Of a stretch of DNA of 64,000 nucleotides, positions 21,279 to 33,781 are shown piece by piece. Each line of letters opens with the position of its first letter. Position 1 is the stretch's first letter. Position numbers and translations under genes: made by a program. Source of the DNA: Oreohelix idahoensis (lineage: Eukaryota; Mollusca; Gastropoda; Stylommatophora; Oreohelicidae); assembly GCA_024509875.1 (NCBI GenBank), contig JAMPIV010017787.1, positions 144,955 through 208,954 on the forward strand, written 5' to 3'. Under the pieces are notes generated by a model. It saw nothing but the letters and a program-made list of their open reading frames with translations, was not told where the DNA came from and searched no databases.

Positions 21279-21932
21279 ATATACTTTACCATGAAAACCA
21301 GCCAGATAGTGTCATGACTGTCAGAAAATAACAGCTAGAAATGTGGATAACGCTATTCGCTATCCACTTATTTACACCTGCACATGTATACATAACACAA
21401 AATGCATACACCTCTCTGCAGCCTGTGGTACTTGCAGACACAACTATTTTATAAATTAGGGACAGTTTAGACTGGTGTAAGACACATGCAGATGAAAGAA
21501 AGTACAGGCATTATAAGTGTGACACATATGATTGGACACCATAAGGTTGACACTCAATGGAGGATGCATAGTCACCCTTAAAGCAGGCCTCTACATAAAT
21601 TCAGCCATAGACACTATAGGCCATGCAGTAGTAATGACAAAATATTCACAAGTTCCAACAGCAAGCAGAGACCATGGCACTGAAATAGTCGAACCGAAGA
21701 CAAGATTACAAAGCAGAGAGAAATTTTATAGGATAGATCAGGAAGGGAACATGTTATAAATAAACAACGTAGACATAAGCAACGGACAAATGTGTCAGAT
21801 GCGAACAGAAATGGTTGGAAGATGAACATAGATCCAGTAAGATTATGGAGAAACACCAATAACAGATCTTACCAGCAAAAGTTTACAACCAAATGTGAAA
21901 ATAATAGGCACAGACTGTGAAACACACAGGTC
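21279..21932. other. unassigned sequence between element C and hAT relic
   Basis: A 75-codon frame at 21532-21759 shows no domain I recognise. It is flanked by further short open stretches and could be part of another decayed element. Nothing firm can be said. Confidence 0.3.
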
Positions 21933-21995
21933 CAGTGGCTGATCTACTATGAAATAAATGAAGCTTAAGCTTCAGGGCCCCTAATCCCGGAGGGG
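21933..21995 (+). repeat. candidate 5' terminal region of a hAT transposon
   Basis: CAGTGGCTGATCTACTATG starts at 21933 and is followed by the near-palindrome AGGGCCCCTAATCCCGGAGG. CAGTGG starts with a nearby GGGGCCCC block are usual for hAT elements with ZMYM-type transposases. The flanking 8 bp (ACACAGGTC region) would be the target duplication, but no matching right end was found. Confidence 0.5.
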
Positions 21996-22237
21996 CCCCA
22001 AAAGCGACTATAGTCCACATTGCTTAAAAATTTTGGGTCTACTGTATGAGAAGGGTATTTTTTAAAATAATAATATTAATAATATAGTGTAATTCAATAC
22101 AAAATAATAGTTAAAATAAAAATTAAAAGGTTATTAAAGTATCATGTAGGCTAGCCGTAAACGACAAAACGACATCTCAGAAAGTAGACCTAATTTTTTT
22201 CCTTTCAAAGCATGCGACAATAGTCGCACGACTCAAA

Positions 22238-23776
22238 TTGATTAATTTTTTGTTGTATATATTTCAACAATCCCAACGTTTGAGAGTCAGTAGCACAGAT
22301 GTTGTAAAGGTTGAGTGTCGCGGTAAGTTGGCTGTTCTGTTGTGGCTAATGTTAATTTTGTTTCAACTTGTTAATTTTGGTCAAGACCCTAGAGGAATAA
22401 CAATGAGTTCACGAAAGTACTTAAGTGGATACCAAAAACGCAAACTCAAGAACAAGCGATCTGACGAAATCTCTAAATGTAAAAAAATAACAAACTATTT
22501 GGCAATGTCAAGTTTGTCAACACCTACAGTTGAAACAAGCCAAGCAAACACCATTGAAGCCAGTGATAGTGCACAAACTGTGGGAGCTCTTTCTAGCAAT
22601 ATTCAACCCACTATTGCCGCTTTTGATACAGATGACGATCACAGTGGTCAACATGAAAGTACCGCGGAACAAGCAGAGACTGAGCAGAAACATGAAACGG
22701 GAAGCAAATTCAGTGATTTCAAAGAATACAGTGACCTCGAAAACTGGCCCATAACAGTTGATAATGATTTCATACAGAATTGTTTAATGCAAGACACAGG
22801 TTTTTTTCAAAAAAACAAAAAAACAGATGATGTATTTACCGAATCAAGCAGGGTTTACAAGGAGCAAAACAGAAGTTTCTCAAATAAATATTCTGAAAAA
22901 AGATTGAAAAATGGCCAGGCTGTGATGAGATCATGGTTAGTTTACGCAAAGAGCAAAGGCTGAATATACTGTTTTGTTTGCAAACTCTTTTCTAAATGCC
23001 AAACATCACTTACAACAGGTGGGTTTTCTGACTGGATGAATGTACTCAGAACTCTGGAGAATCATGAAGACAGCATGGAACATAAGAGGGCGATGTTGTG
23101 TTGGATAACAATAAAGTCAAATAAAAATACTGTGGATCAGCAACTTGAAGAACAGATGACAAAAACCATACAGTACTATTTTGAAGTACTGAAAAGAGTT
23201 GTAGCTGTTATAAAGTTTTTAAGTGAAAGAGGTTTGGCATTTAGAGGTCACGAGGAGAAGTGGGGCTCACCAAATAATGGAAACTTCATGGGGGCCATTG
23301 AACTTATTGCAGAATTCGACCCCTTTTTTACATGAACATCTCGAGAAATGTAAAAATGAAAAAGTAAATGCTACTTACCTATCCAAAACCGTAAATGAAG
23401 AATTGATAAAAATTATGGGAAACATGTGCAAGATGAAATTGTGAATCAAATCACCAACCTAGACACCAAATACTACTCTATTATTGTTGACTCTACGCCT
23501 GACCTGACATATGTTGACCAGCTGGTAATTGTGGTTCGATACTGCTATAATGGAAAACCGTGTGAGAGATTTTTAACATTTTTACCGTTAGAAAACCATT
23601 CATCCGCGACCTTGTTCAACAAAATACAACAAGTTCTGGGCGAACATAAGCTTTCACTTGAAAATATCCGTGCTCAGTCCTACGATACTGCATCTAACAT
23701 GAAGGGCTCGGAGAAAGGGCTGCAAGCACTCTTTAAAAACATTAACAGGTACGCAGACTACATTTCCTCAGGTTAA
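22238..23776 (+). pseudogene. hAT-family transposase, ZMYM/TTF-zinc-finger type, truncated
   Basis: The likely start is the ATG of MSSRKYLSGYQKRK near 22403. A Ser/Thr-rich linker is followed by DFKEYSDLENWP and a TTF-type zinc finger (YCFVCKLFS ... GFSDW ... HEDSMEH). The DUF4371/hAT core follows, with FRGHEEKWGSPNNGNF, ELIAEFDPF, IIVDSTPDLTYVDQL and the DTASNMKG catalytic-region block at about 23685-23710. A TGA at 22961-22963 interrupts the zinc finger. A frameshift lies in the C/T homopolymer near 23325-23332, and a compensating one lies before 23426. The C-terminal dimerisation region is absent. It normally cuts and rejoins transposon ends; this copy cannot be functional. Confidence 0.85.
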
Positions 23777-23989
23777 CCTTTTGTGTGTGTTAAAGATGTC
23801 CTACTTTGGTTATCCATAGGTGAAGGAAACCCATTATACTTTTGATGCACTACATCTGGCGTATAAACCTCTACCCAGTATGTTCTTATATAGTAACAGC
23901 ACACCAATCCCAAAAAACTGGCTATACCTTTAGATCTCTTGTTGAATGATTGCTAAAATTACCACATTACTAAAAACCCTTTATGAATG
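23777..23989. other. no gene seen
   Basis: About 210 bp between the truncated hAT transposase and the LINE 3' end. No right hAT terminus was recognised. Confidence 0.4.
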
Positions 23990-25845
23990 CTTCTTCTTCT
24001 TCTTTGATCCTTAGCCGACGACCGTCAAAGCAGTCAGTGGCCATCACGCCTAGTGGCATCTTGTAGGGCAACAACAAATTGATTCCACTTTGCTCGGACG
24101 GCGGCCATCCTTCGTACAGTGCCCCAACTCTGGTTCATTCTTTGCATCTCAGCCTCCACAGTCCTCCGCCAGGTTGTTTTTGGTCGGCCTCTCTTTCGTT
24201 TTCCTTCAGGGGTCCAAAGCATAGCTGTTCTTGTGATGGCATCGGGGTCTTTTCTGAGGACATGGCCAACCCACCTCCAGCGTCTGCCAGCTATGATGGT
24301 GTGCATGTTCTCTTGCTTGCTCCGAGTAAGCAGATCTTGGTTGGTGATGGTATTTGGCTAAAAGATTCGGTGAATTTTTCTTAGGCATGTTGTGTGAAAA
24401 GAGGACAATTTTGACATTTCCTTCTCTGTAACTCTCCAGCATTCTGCACCATATAGAAGCACAGAAAGCACACAGCTCTGATATAATCTTAATTTTGTGC
24501 TTGTGCTGTATTGAGAGGACTTCCAGATGTTGTTTAGGCTAAAAAAGGCTGTTCTTGCCTTATTCATTCTGATGTTGATATATGTGCCTGCCCCGCCGTC
24601 TGGTGTTACTATGCATCCTAGGTATGTGAAGGTGTCTGTCTGTACCAGTTGCTGATTCCTTACTGATATGGGCTCAGGGTTGCTCACATTGAGCGGCATA
24701 ACCTCTGACTTCTTTAAATTGATGTTCAAGCCCACTTGCTGGCTAAACTTATTAAGTCTATCCGTTTTTACATGGATATGTTGATGTGAATGTGCTAGTA
24801 GTGCAATGTCATCTGCATATTCCAGATCTTCCAATGTAGAAAATGTAGTTCACCTTATTCCTCTTGGATTGCCCTCTGTTGTCTGGTGCATCACCCAGTC
24901 TATGACTGTTAAAAATAGAGTGGTTGATAAGGGGCATCCCTGTCGTACTCCTGTCTTCACCTCAAAGGTTAGGTTGCTCTGCCCAACACTACACGTAAAG
25001 TTGGCATAGAGGCTTTTTATGATTGACACTATGCAGCTTGGAATTCCATAAGCCCTCAGTATTTTCCATAAACTGTCCCTATGTATGCTGTCAAAAGCCT
25101 TTTCAAAATCAACGAAGTTAATGTACAGCTGTCTTTGCCATTCTGAGCACTGCTCTATAATGTTCCTGAGAGTGAATATATGATCTACACATCTTCTGTT
25201 CTTTCTAAATCCAGCTTGTTCTTTCCTCAGTTTGTGGTCTACTGCTTTTGAGATTCTCTGTATAATTATCCTGCCTAGTATTTTGCTGGGAACTGAGAGA
25301 AGAGGGATTCCTCTCCAATTATTGCAGTCTGCAAGATCTCCCTTCTTGGGCAATTTGACAATTATTCCTTTGTTCCACTCTGATAGTGTTGTCCCCGTTT
25401 TCCAGACTTGTGCAAATAGTGGTTCTAATAGTTCTGCTGCTAGCTCAGGGTCTATCTTAAATAGCTCTGCATTTAAGTTATCATGGCCAGGAGCTTTTCC
25501 GTTCTTTAACCCTTTGATTGCTGTGATGATTTCTTCTTTTCGTGGAATGTCTGTATTTACATCTAGATCGTTTTCAGCCTCAGGAACATTCAGTTGGGTC
25601 TCTTGTGGTTTCCTGTTCAGAGTTTCTCTGAAGTGCTCTGCCCATCTTATTTCCTGTCCCTCTGCTGTCGTGATGAGATTTCCTTGCTTATCTCTTACTA
25701 ATGTAATATTATTTGCACCTCGTTTTCCGCTGATGAATTTAGTTATTTTGTATACTGTGCTTTATTCATTTCTCAGTGCTGTCTCTTCTGCCTGTCTTGC
25801 AAGATCGTCTAGGAAATTCCTTTTGTTGGCTCGTGTCACAAAATT
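23990..25845 (-). mobile_element. LINE retrotransposon fragment, 5'-truncated, RT and C-terminal domain
   Basis: One minus-strand frame runs through most of the element, broken only by stops. In order: KNGKAPGHDNLNAELFKI and WNKGIIVKLPKKGDLADC (RT motifs before the palm), EEQAGFRKNRRCVDHI, FVDFEKAFDSIHR, VRQGCPLS, and YADDIALLAH as the catalytic YADD (near 24800-24820). YLGCIVTPDGG, RRWRWVGHVLRKD and GKRKRGRPKTTWRR follow. A TAG near 24355 stands where the plus-strand copy at 853-1574 has Trp. A TGA stands near 24847, and a TAA in the N-terminal part near 25760. The 3' end carries a (GAA)n-type tail at 23990-24004. The endonuclease domain is absent. Confidence 0.88.
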
Positions 25846-27490
25846 AACCATGATACAACTTTAAAATATCTCCAATGATACAACGTAGGGATAAAAACTA
25901 ATGCTTAAGCTACTAGAATACATGATCGCCCACGCCGCGGGTCACCACCCGCCATGGAATTTAAATTGTTAGACGTGAAGGCAAAACGTTTACCCTTGGA
26001 GCGGGATGAGAACGGAGATCAGAGAAGAAAATATGACTGAAACGTGCTTGGAACTAGCAAGGCTAAAAGGACGCAAATTGGTGGGGCAAGGAAAAATTCA
26101 CGTCCCCAAGTTGACACAAGGTAAAGAAATCGACAAAAGGGACCTTAGCTATTATACGCCACAGTCATTTCTTGGACGCTTTTGCGATAACTTAGTCCGT
26201 TTATTTGAATGCAGTGACGAACGCATTACAAAACCAACTAACCTTGAAAAGTAACTTTTTCTTAATAATAATGTTAGGAATATAAAACCTAGCTGGCCGG
26301 ATGGCCCATCTTGAGCAGTGAAATAATATGCTTTCATTTATACAAACAGATAGATAATAAGAAAGATATTGACAAAAGACTGTGTTGTTCATATCAGCGA
26401 GCGTCTGCATTGAAACAAAAATGTCCCAAATATTCAAAAACTGCAGCCTAAAGACTCAAAGCGCTAAAATCTAGTTGTAATGACAGAGAGGGGATGGGCT
26501 GGAGAAATGTGGCTAAAAATAACTTTAAAGGCAAAATTGTGTAGGGGAAGGCAGAGTTGGTTCAAAAAACAAGTGTGTTTTTTGTGAAACGCAAGTAGAG
26601 ACGGACGGACCAACAGACAATAAGGCATACTTGACTGAGGTATGACTGAAATGACTTTTTGGTAGTAGGTTTGAATTTGAAAGAAATAAAAAAGGCGGTG
26701 ATTGGCCATAGATGAATATATTATCGGCGCTCAGACGCGCATTTTTTGCCATTCGTTATAAGTTGTCCTAGTAGACACAGTAAATAATATAGTGGTGTAT
26801 TCCCAGAAGCAAATTGATATCTTTAGAGGGACGCCATACTAAAGCCAGCAGCTCAGCTGAGTTTTGCTAGCAATTAACTGTGTTCTATATTCATAATTCT
26901 GAGCTGTGAGTTTTTAATATTAACTAGTCTAGTAACATACATATGTACACACCTTGCATTTATTATGTCATATTCATGCATTTCTTTGATAATTGCAAAA
27001 CCTTTCATATGTTCTGGCCAAAATAAAACCTTGGTTCAGAACAAATAAATTTAAAGAAAATTACTATCCAAATTTTACACATCTCGAGTTAGTTCAGTGT
27101 GTTATAACATTTTATTACTATTATTAGACTTGTTAAATATCTGTGTGTGTGTATGCATACCACCACAACACATTACATATCAATACCCTAGAATTTTAAC
27201 GTAGCCACATTCATTAGAAAAAAAAAGATAGGTGTGAGGTCGTAGTGGTAGCAAGAAGGGCCTTCTGACAATTCACAGCTACATTTTATCTCAGGAGCCT
27301 TCACAGCTGACCTCATGCATCACACTTAGCAATATCACCATCATACAATACCATCAATCCACTACAGCTCGGGTTTGGAGTTTAACTTCCTTGTCCAGCT
27401 GACTGTACTGTTCGCTATATAGTTGCTTTAACCTGTGGGACTTCGCTTCTGTTTTCTTTCTTTTCATTTCCTTTCTCAGTGTTATGGTGT
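25846..27490. other. unassigned intergenic sequence
   Basis: No supported gene in 1.6 kb. An 82-codon plus-strand frame at 26006-26254 has basic composition but no domain I recognise. Other short frames at 26152-26752 overlap one another on the minus strand and look like chance. Confidence 0.4.
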
Positions 27491-28180
27491 TTAACATATT
27501 AACTACCGAATTGAAAAACACACTGGCCGAATTAAATTTTTTTCCCATTTTTATCCTGTAGGTGTTTGCACAAAGTAAGCAGTAGTTTTCGTAATTGTTT
27601 ACATATTTTTATGAATTACACGTCATTTTAAAGATAAATGAATGTACTATTACAATAAGCACAATTTGTAACTCTAATAGAGGTTGTTGCTATTTAAAGG
27701 CCCTCCGATGGCCGAGGACTTGCAATATTTTCACAATTATAAAATCTTGCGCCCCATCTCTATCAAAATCCTTATTTAAATAAATGTGCACATCGTTTTC
27801 ACTCTTGTCCTTGTCGCTAAATCTATCCGTCAATTATTGAAACAAGTTTCTAGCCTATTCAGCCGTTAGACGAGATGTGCAAGCATTTTTTGTGGTCTAT
27901 CACTAGTTAACACGGTAAACAGTTTTACACGATTTGGTAACTAACTGAAAACGCTGAAAAACATGAACATAATATCAATTTTCCAGTGTTCTACAACAAC
28001 CATGCTTTGGTAATTTGTTTTCCGGTAGCAACTTAAAATTTCGAACTAGATCAGAAAGGGTTTCAGTACATTTTTCATTCGTTTATAACTAAAATTATAT
28101 CGACGCTCTGAGCGGCTTGCGGTCCAAATGATAGGATTTCAAAAGCCGGTCCCACCGGCTTGCGGTAGTTAATGTGTTAA
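27491..28180 (-). mobile_element. piggyBac-like MITE, copy 1
   Basis: TTAA (27491-27494) and TTAA (28177-28180) flank a 682-bp element with terminal inverted repeats CATATTAACTACCG and CGGTAGTTAATGTG. It is the reverse orientation of the copy at 37069-37748. On the minus strand, interior sequence encodes an acidic stretch resembling the start of piggyBac transposases (FSDKDKSENDVHI), with stops upstream. It is an internally deleted, non-autonomous derivative. Confidence 0.8.
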
Positions 28181-29237
28181 TGTTTCTGGTGTTATCCAGT
28201 CCTCCTTTCCTGGAATCCCAAGCATGATTTGCTGCTTTCCTTATATCTTGTTGAAATGGTGTTGAATTTCTGGTTTATATCATCAGTCAATGTCTTTTCC
28301 TGACTTTTGGCATTTGATATCGTTTCTTTATGTCAGCCGCAAAAGCATTTCTTTTATAAAGGCTTACTCTGACTTATCACATATCCCAAGCACACAATTT
28401 ATACTAAGTACCAATTTCTAAACTTGCTTACCGCGACAGCCATAATCTCCCACTCTCTAAATCATAAGCAGGCAAGCTGGTGTTAAGTCTGCTACCTTCT
28501 CCCGGCTGGAATTTTTAGATTGACGCCCTGAAAGACTACAAGAGTCTGCCCACATAGGGGAAATAATGGTTGCAAGTGTTCGAGGCGGGCTCTAACATCG
28601 ACGTAGAGAATGCCGAAATAACATAATAATTACTCAGAGAATTCGCTACTAGACCTGCTACAAAGAATTTGGCGCAACAGGTAAGCGAGGGTTACGCTAG
28701 CGGGTCACAGGCTCTCCTGGCCATCAAAGCACAGAGAACGTCTTTGTAATCGTCATCTCACAGTGCAGGTGTCTCTGCTTGTCGGTCCATTGCCCTGCCC
28801 TCTACATAACATGATGGCAATTTCTAGGGACAGTTTCCCTGGTTTCGTGCAAAATAAAGAATTACACCTCCAATATATAGCGTAACAGTTCTGTCTGCCG
28901 CCACACGGAACCCAAGACTTTCCCTGGTGTCAAAGACCCAGTATCTTTTGCCGCTAAACTCTCAAACTGAGTGTCGGGCTTTGGGCTCGTGATAAACCTA
29001 ACTATAAAGAAAGATGTCGCTATCCACGACAGTGAGTCCGGGACGCGTCAATTATCTACTGCCAACATTACGGAACCAGGGGAGTGAATCTATCAGATTC
29101 CAGAATGACAAATCACTTACCCCGCTTGTATCTACAGAAACGAAAAGAAGTAAAATGGGCGTGACAACAATCAGACAGAAATTAGGAGGGAAGGTACTTC
29201 AGTTTAAGCTGACAGAATTTATACTCCATTTCGCCAC
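28181..29237. other. unassigned intergenic sequence
   Basis: Fragments of open frame around 28510-28740 and 29014-29247 show no domain I recognise. They may be relics of another element. Confidence 0.35.
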
Positions 29238-29477
<240 letters not shown>

Positions 29478-29503
29478 GTATTTTTACATGTATCATCAAT
29501 TAT

Positions 29504-29504
<1 letters not shown>

Positions 29505-29597
<93 letters not shown>
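29505..29597. repeat. (GA)n microsatellite
   Basis: About 46 uninterrupted GA units, 28 bp from the (TAGA)n tract. Confidence 0.97.
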
Positions 29598-29598
<1 letters not shown>

Positions 29599-31639
29599 AT
29601 ATGAGTAAGCATAAAGTGCCACAATCAGCTGAAATTAGAAAAACTACCTGGTGCATATGAGACAATCAGATGTCATTTTTCTATGTACGTACCTTATCTT
29701 ATCTAAATTAACGATGATGTCTATCTACCATTAGTCCTGTTTTGTGTAATTATTGTCAGTTTTTCTGACATTTGTTGCAAACAAAGCAGTAACGTTTATA
29801 TTCTAAACTCCGTTTACGTATAGAAAATTCTGCTTATCAGAAGGTTGTTCAATCGGCAGAACATAAAAATTAAAAACACACATGAAATATTTAATGCAAT
29901 TATTTGTAAACAATGTTCTTTTTCAAATGTTGTTTAACAGTTCAACAACGTATTCACTTTTACTTGAAATTGTACAAAGACAAAAAGTCTAGTGTCATAG
30001 TATTTGCTAGTACCATAGTTCCAGGTCGCAAAACATGTGAAAGTCTAAATGTCCTAACTGGACACAACATTAACTGTCGTGTTAGAGTATACCATTTTTT
30101 AAGAAAATCAGCATCTGAATAAATACCGTTTATTGATTTCGATTATAATATGATCCTATGAGAAACGAAGTGAAGCAATTTTTTTTTAAATCTCAACACT
30201 CTAGAATAGATGACCACTCTGAGCAAAACTACAAAATGTGTGCGTTCTCGATCTATGGATCAGCGGTTCATTAATGGCTTGATATTCAAGGAGAGACAGT
30301 CACTCTGACAGCGAGGCGATAGCGCCAGCCAGATAGTCCAAGCTCCTTGTGTTGCAAGAGTAACTCCCACAATTATTGCCCCTTTGAGTGTCCTGTAGAC
30401 TCATCTTATATAGGTGATGTCTCGAGCTGAGTACAAATAACTAGGACTAGAAATTGAGAGAAATATAAAATTGAATCTCCCGTAAATATTTTGTTCCTTG
30501 GTGTAAGCATCAGGCGACCTTTGCTTTCCTCCACTATTTCAGCTTCTTCTGAGTTTTTCCGGACCCCCTCCCCCTACCCCCATCCCGAATATAAAATCTC
30601 AAATCATCAAATCAGATGAAAGTGTTTTCGGAGAGAGGAAGAATACCAACGAATCCCAATAATAAAGACATCAATCAGCAACAGAGTGTTGACATCAAAT
30701 TAAGATATAATCATTATCTTTCGACGCCTTGTGGAGCATAGAGCTTGTGGTAAGATGGAAGTTTAATAGTTAAGTCCTCGTCTTCTTGCATCCTGAGCCG
30801 CCGACTATCAATGCCTGGTGGCGCCAAAATTTCTGAGCGACTAGATAACTGACTTTGAGAGAACGGAGTATTTATACAGAAGTGGTGTTATTATCACTAA
30901 AGGGTGCGATAATTCACGCCTTCGGCCGTATTAAGGAAAATCAATGAGTTCGAATCCCGAGGTAAAGGATTTTCGTTTACGCTTTCTTGCGATGCCGAAA
31001 CGACATCACAAGACATGGCCATGCGAACAGGCCTTCTTTGATTTCGTCTCTCTGCTGTAGATCAAATAATTACGTCCCCTGGGATCACGGACATCAAATG
31101 TGGTCGGTAAATATTATTATCGTCCTTGCATTTGCTACCTTCGTCTGATCTGTCCCTATCGATAATTGACATCTCAGCTCGCTTGATAATTTAGATAAAT
31201 AAATCATAATTTGCTGACTGTTATCTAGCAGGTCGCGTGCTAACTAATAGGTCTGTTTGTTGTGGCGTGAGGTTTTTATTGGCTCTAGGATCAGTATAGT
31301 ACTGACAATTACAGAAATAGAATTTCTGCAGAAAATGGTGAAGTCCCAGTGTCTGAGAGAACTACTGGTATCACAAATTAGTTACGGCTGTGAATGATCT
31401 GATCTCGAAAAATTAGTAGAGAGGAGACAGTCATAAATTGCTACCCCCGCTGTGTAACTAACTGTGATATTAAAAAAAACAAAGAAACAGATTTTACTTA
31501 ACAATTAAAAAAAAATTGACAAGTCGTTCAAATACAATTTCCCTATTATTTATTTAGTATATACACTATCTACTCTTGTGCTGAAAGGTGGATGTTGAAA
31601 AAAAGGAATGTAATGGATTTGTAAGTTTACATATGATTT

Positions 31640-31643
<4 letters not shown>
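29598..31643. other. unassigned intergenic sequence
   Basis: No gene supported in 2 kb. A 69-codon frame at 29913-30122 has no recognisable domain. CTTCTTGCATCCTGAGCC at about 30783-30800 and the following bases resemble the 3' end of the LINE family at 23990, possibly a very short LINE tail. Confidence 0.35.

Positions 31644-31726
<83 letters not shown>
31644..31726. repeat. (TA)n microsatellite, target of element D
   Basis: About 41 TA units ending exactly at the outer LTR edge of element D; the opposite LTR edge also touches a (TA)n tract. Confidence 0.95.
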
Positions 31727-31730
<4 letters not shown>

Positions 31731-33740
31731 GTAGGGTGGGCGAGATGATGATGATGATTATATTGTGATGTGTGATCACTCTCTTGTCACACTCGCACCG
31801 ACCCGAACAACAATAAAACTCTTGATTCTAGAGGCAGGGGCTATATTTATTTTTACAACCCATTCAGTGACAAAGCAAACATTAAACAAATAAACTAACG
31901 AACATAACAAAACAAAACTAAACAAAACAAAACACCCAACAGTGCCCGATGCTAATCTGAAGAAGCAAACAAAGCACAGAATAGTTAAAATCATAATATA
32001 ATACTTAATGAGAAACACCACGCTCTCACCTGTCAAACTGTCCTACGCCGCCACCTGACACACTCAACTATCACACACACACACACTCATGGGTGTCGTC
32101 CAATGCGACTAGTATGGTGTTGTGCATGAGGCTGGCAACCTCACCATGTAACACAGATTGCTACCGAAGCCACTACTGCCCGAGCATCTGAATGCTTAAT
32201 ATGAAGGCAAACCACACTGTTGGCCCCATGCTCCCTCAGGAGCGGAGAAGAGAAATATATACCTTGAAGTGAGCCCACGTGCTCTCACAACCATTCCTCA
32301 CATAACCATAATTAAATAATCATAAAATGGACATAAAATAATATTCTTCAACTACATGTACAACAAATACTCTCAGTAATGAGAATAAGCTACTACCTCG
32401 TAACCGATCCACATCAGTATTCGTTACTGCATTCTGAAGCATGTCGTATGTGACGACTGGTGCGCCTGGCAACAAGCGTGTCGTATATGACCACTGGTGC
32501 GACTGGGAATCTCATCACATGAAACACATCGTTACCGAAACAACCACTGCAATAGCATAAAAATGCTTCTTGTCGGCTTGTGATAGACACCAGCCACATG
32601 GAGTCGCCCTGCTCCGCAAGGAGCAAACAGCAACATTTATGTCTCAAATGCGCTTTACGCACAAGGAGTGGCCTCGCGCTCTCCAGAAATCTAAATGACT
32701 ATTCTCAATTCACAGTAACTCATTAAATATAAACAGTAGAATTATGATAAGTAGGCTATCGTGAAATACACTCAATTACTTTTACATAAAAGAAATAAAA
32801 TAATTACTCTTGACTTTAACAAAACTGGCATTAACACGAAAACTATCTCTTTCCTTTACTGGGGAAAATTATCTTAATCTGCTTCCCACCCACGTGTCAA
32901 TTCACACAATATAAAACTGGCGTCTTCTTTATACAATCACACATGGTGACGCGCCGCCTTTCATGACCACGTGGTTGCCATCCTGATAACAGTCAATATC
33001 ATCTAAATTAAGGTAAAAAATCGCTTCTCTGTCCAGTTTCATGTATGAAATAGCTCCCTACTAAATTTGCCTTTCTTGCCCGGTCTGATGACTGACATAA
33101 TTGCTCTTAAACTCTCACATCTGTGATTTGGGCTTTGCGTGCCTAATAAAACCTATCAAACATTATTTTCACTCATCTATCATTTCAAGACTAAATTATA
33201 ATGTCCTAAAAAGACATTTCCTTTGGAAACACATCTATCTATATCACTCAACATTAAAATAGCCACATCGATATTATTTCCGAATTATATAAAACTAATT
33301 CTAATTTAAATTAACTCACGTGTCATGTCTTTGTGTTCTTCTGTGTGGGTACACAGCGCGCCTCGTTTCGTTCCCTCTTGTCTGGACTGATACTTAAAAA
33401 AAGGGCCGCTGGTATTTCGCTATCTCTTTTTATAGGCACTAGGCTAATCACTCACTTTACTGCGCGCTAGGCGTATTAATCTTGGCTACTTAAATATCAC
33501 ACGCGATTATCGCTTTAGGAATAGCGAAAACACAAATAAAACCTACAGCTATTTGATATAACACACGAATATCAAATATGACTCACAACTATACACCACA
33601 ATTAATTTCTCAGGCTTTATTGTGGCCTCATTACATATCTTCTACTTCAGACTTTTCACAACCCAGAATGCTTCGCGCACATCGAAAATAATCTGCCTAG
33701 AAACAGGTAGGGGGCGGGCGTCTCCTTTTCGGCCCCATCA
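31727..33740 (-). repeat. 3' LTR of element D
   Basis: 2014 bp. It matches 35424-37999 except for two large differences. It holds about 120 bp with a (CA) stretch (about 32005-32120) that the other LTR lacks, and it has an uninterrupted TTAA at 33490-33493 where the other LTR carries the MITE. Short minus-strand frames at 31776-32036 and 32414-32662 recur in the partner LTR but have no recognised domain. Confidence 0.88.
33426..33434 (-). promoter_or_regulatory. TATA box in the D 3' LTR
   Basis: TATAAAAAG on the minus strand, about 310 bp inside the LTR from its TG end. It is identical in the 5' LTR (37001-37009) and in the right-arm copy (60965-60973). Confidence 0.55.
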
Positions 33741-33755
33741 CATATCTCCCTCCTG
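33741..33755 (-). other. polypurine tract of element D
   Basis: CAGGAGGGAGATATG on the minus strand lies immediately upstream of the TGATGGGGCC start of the 3' LTR. Confidence 0.65.
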
Positions 33756-33781
33756 ATTTTGTTGTCGTCCCGACAACATCA

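Noticed and set aside
26006..26254. 82-codon basic frame
   Set aside because: No recognisable domain, no promoter or neighbours; cannot be distinguished from chance.
30945..30960. B-box-like GTTCGAATCCC, possible tRNA gene or SINE
   Set aside because: No A box at the right distance and no cloverleaf can be drawn; no second copy noticed.
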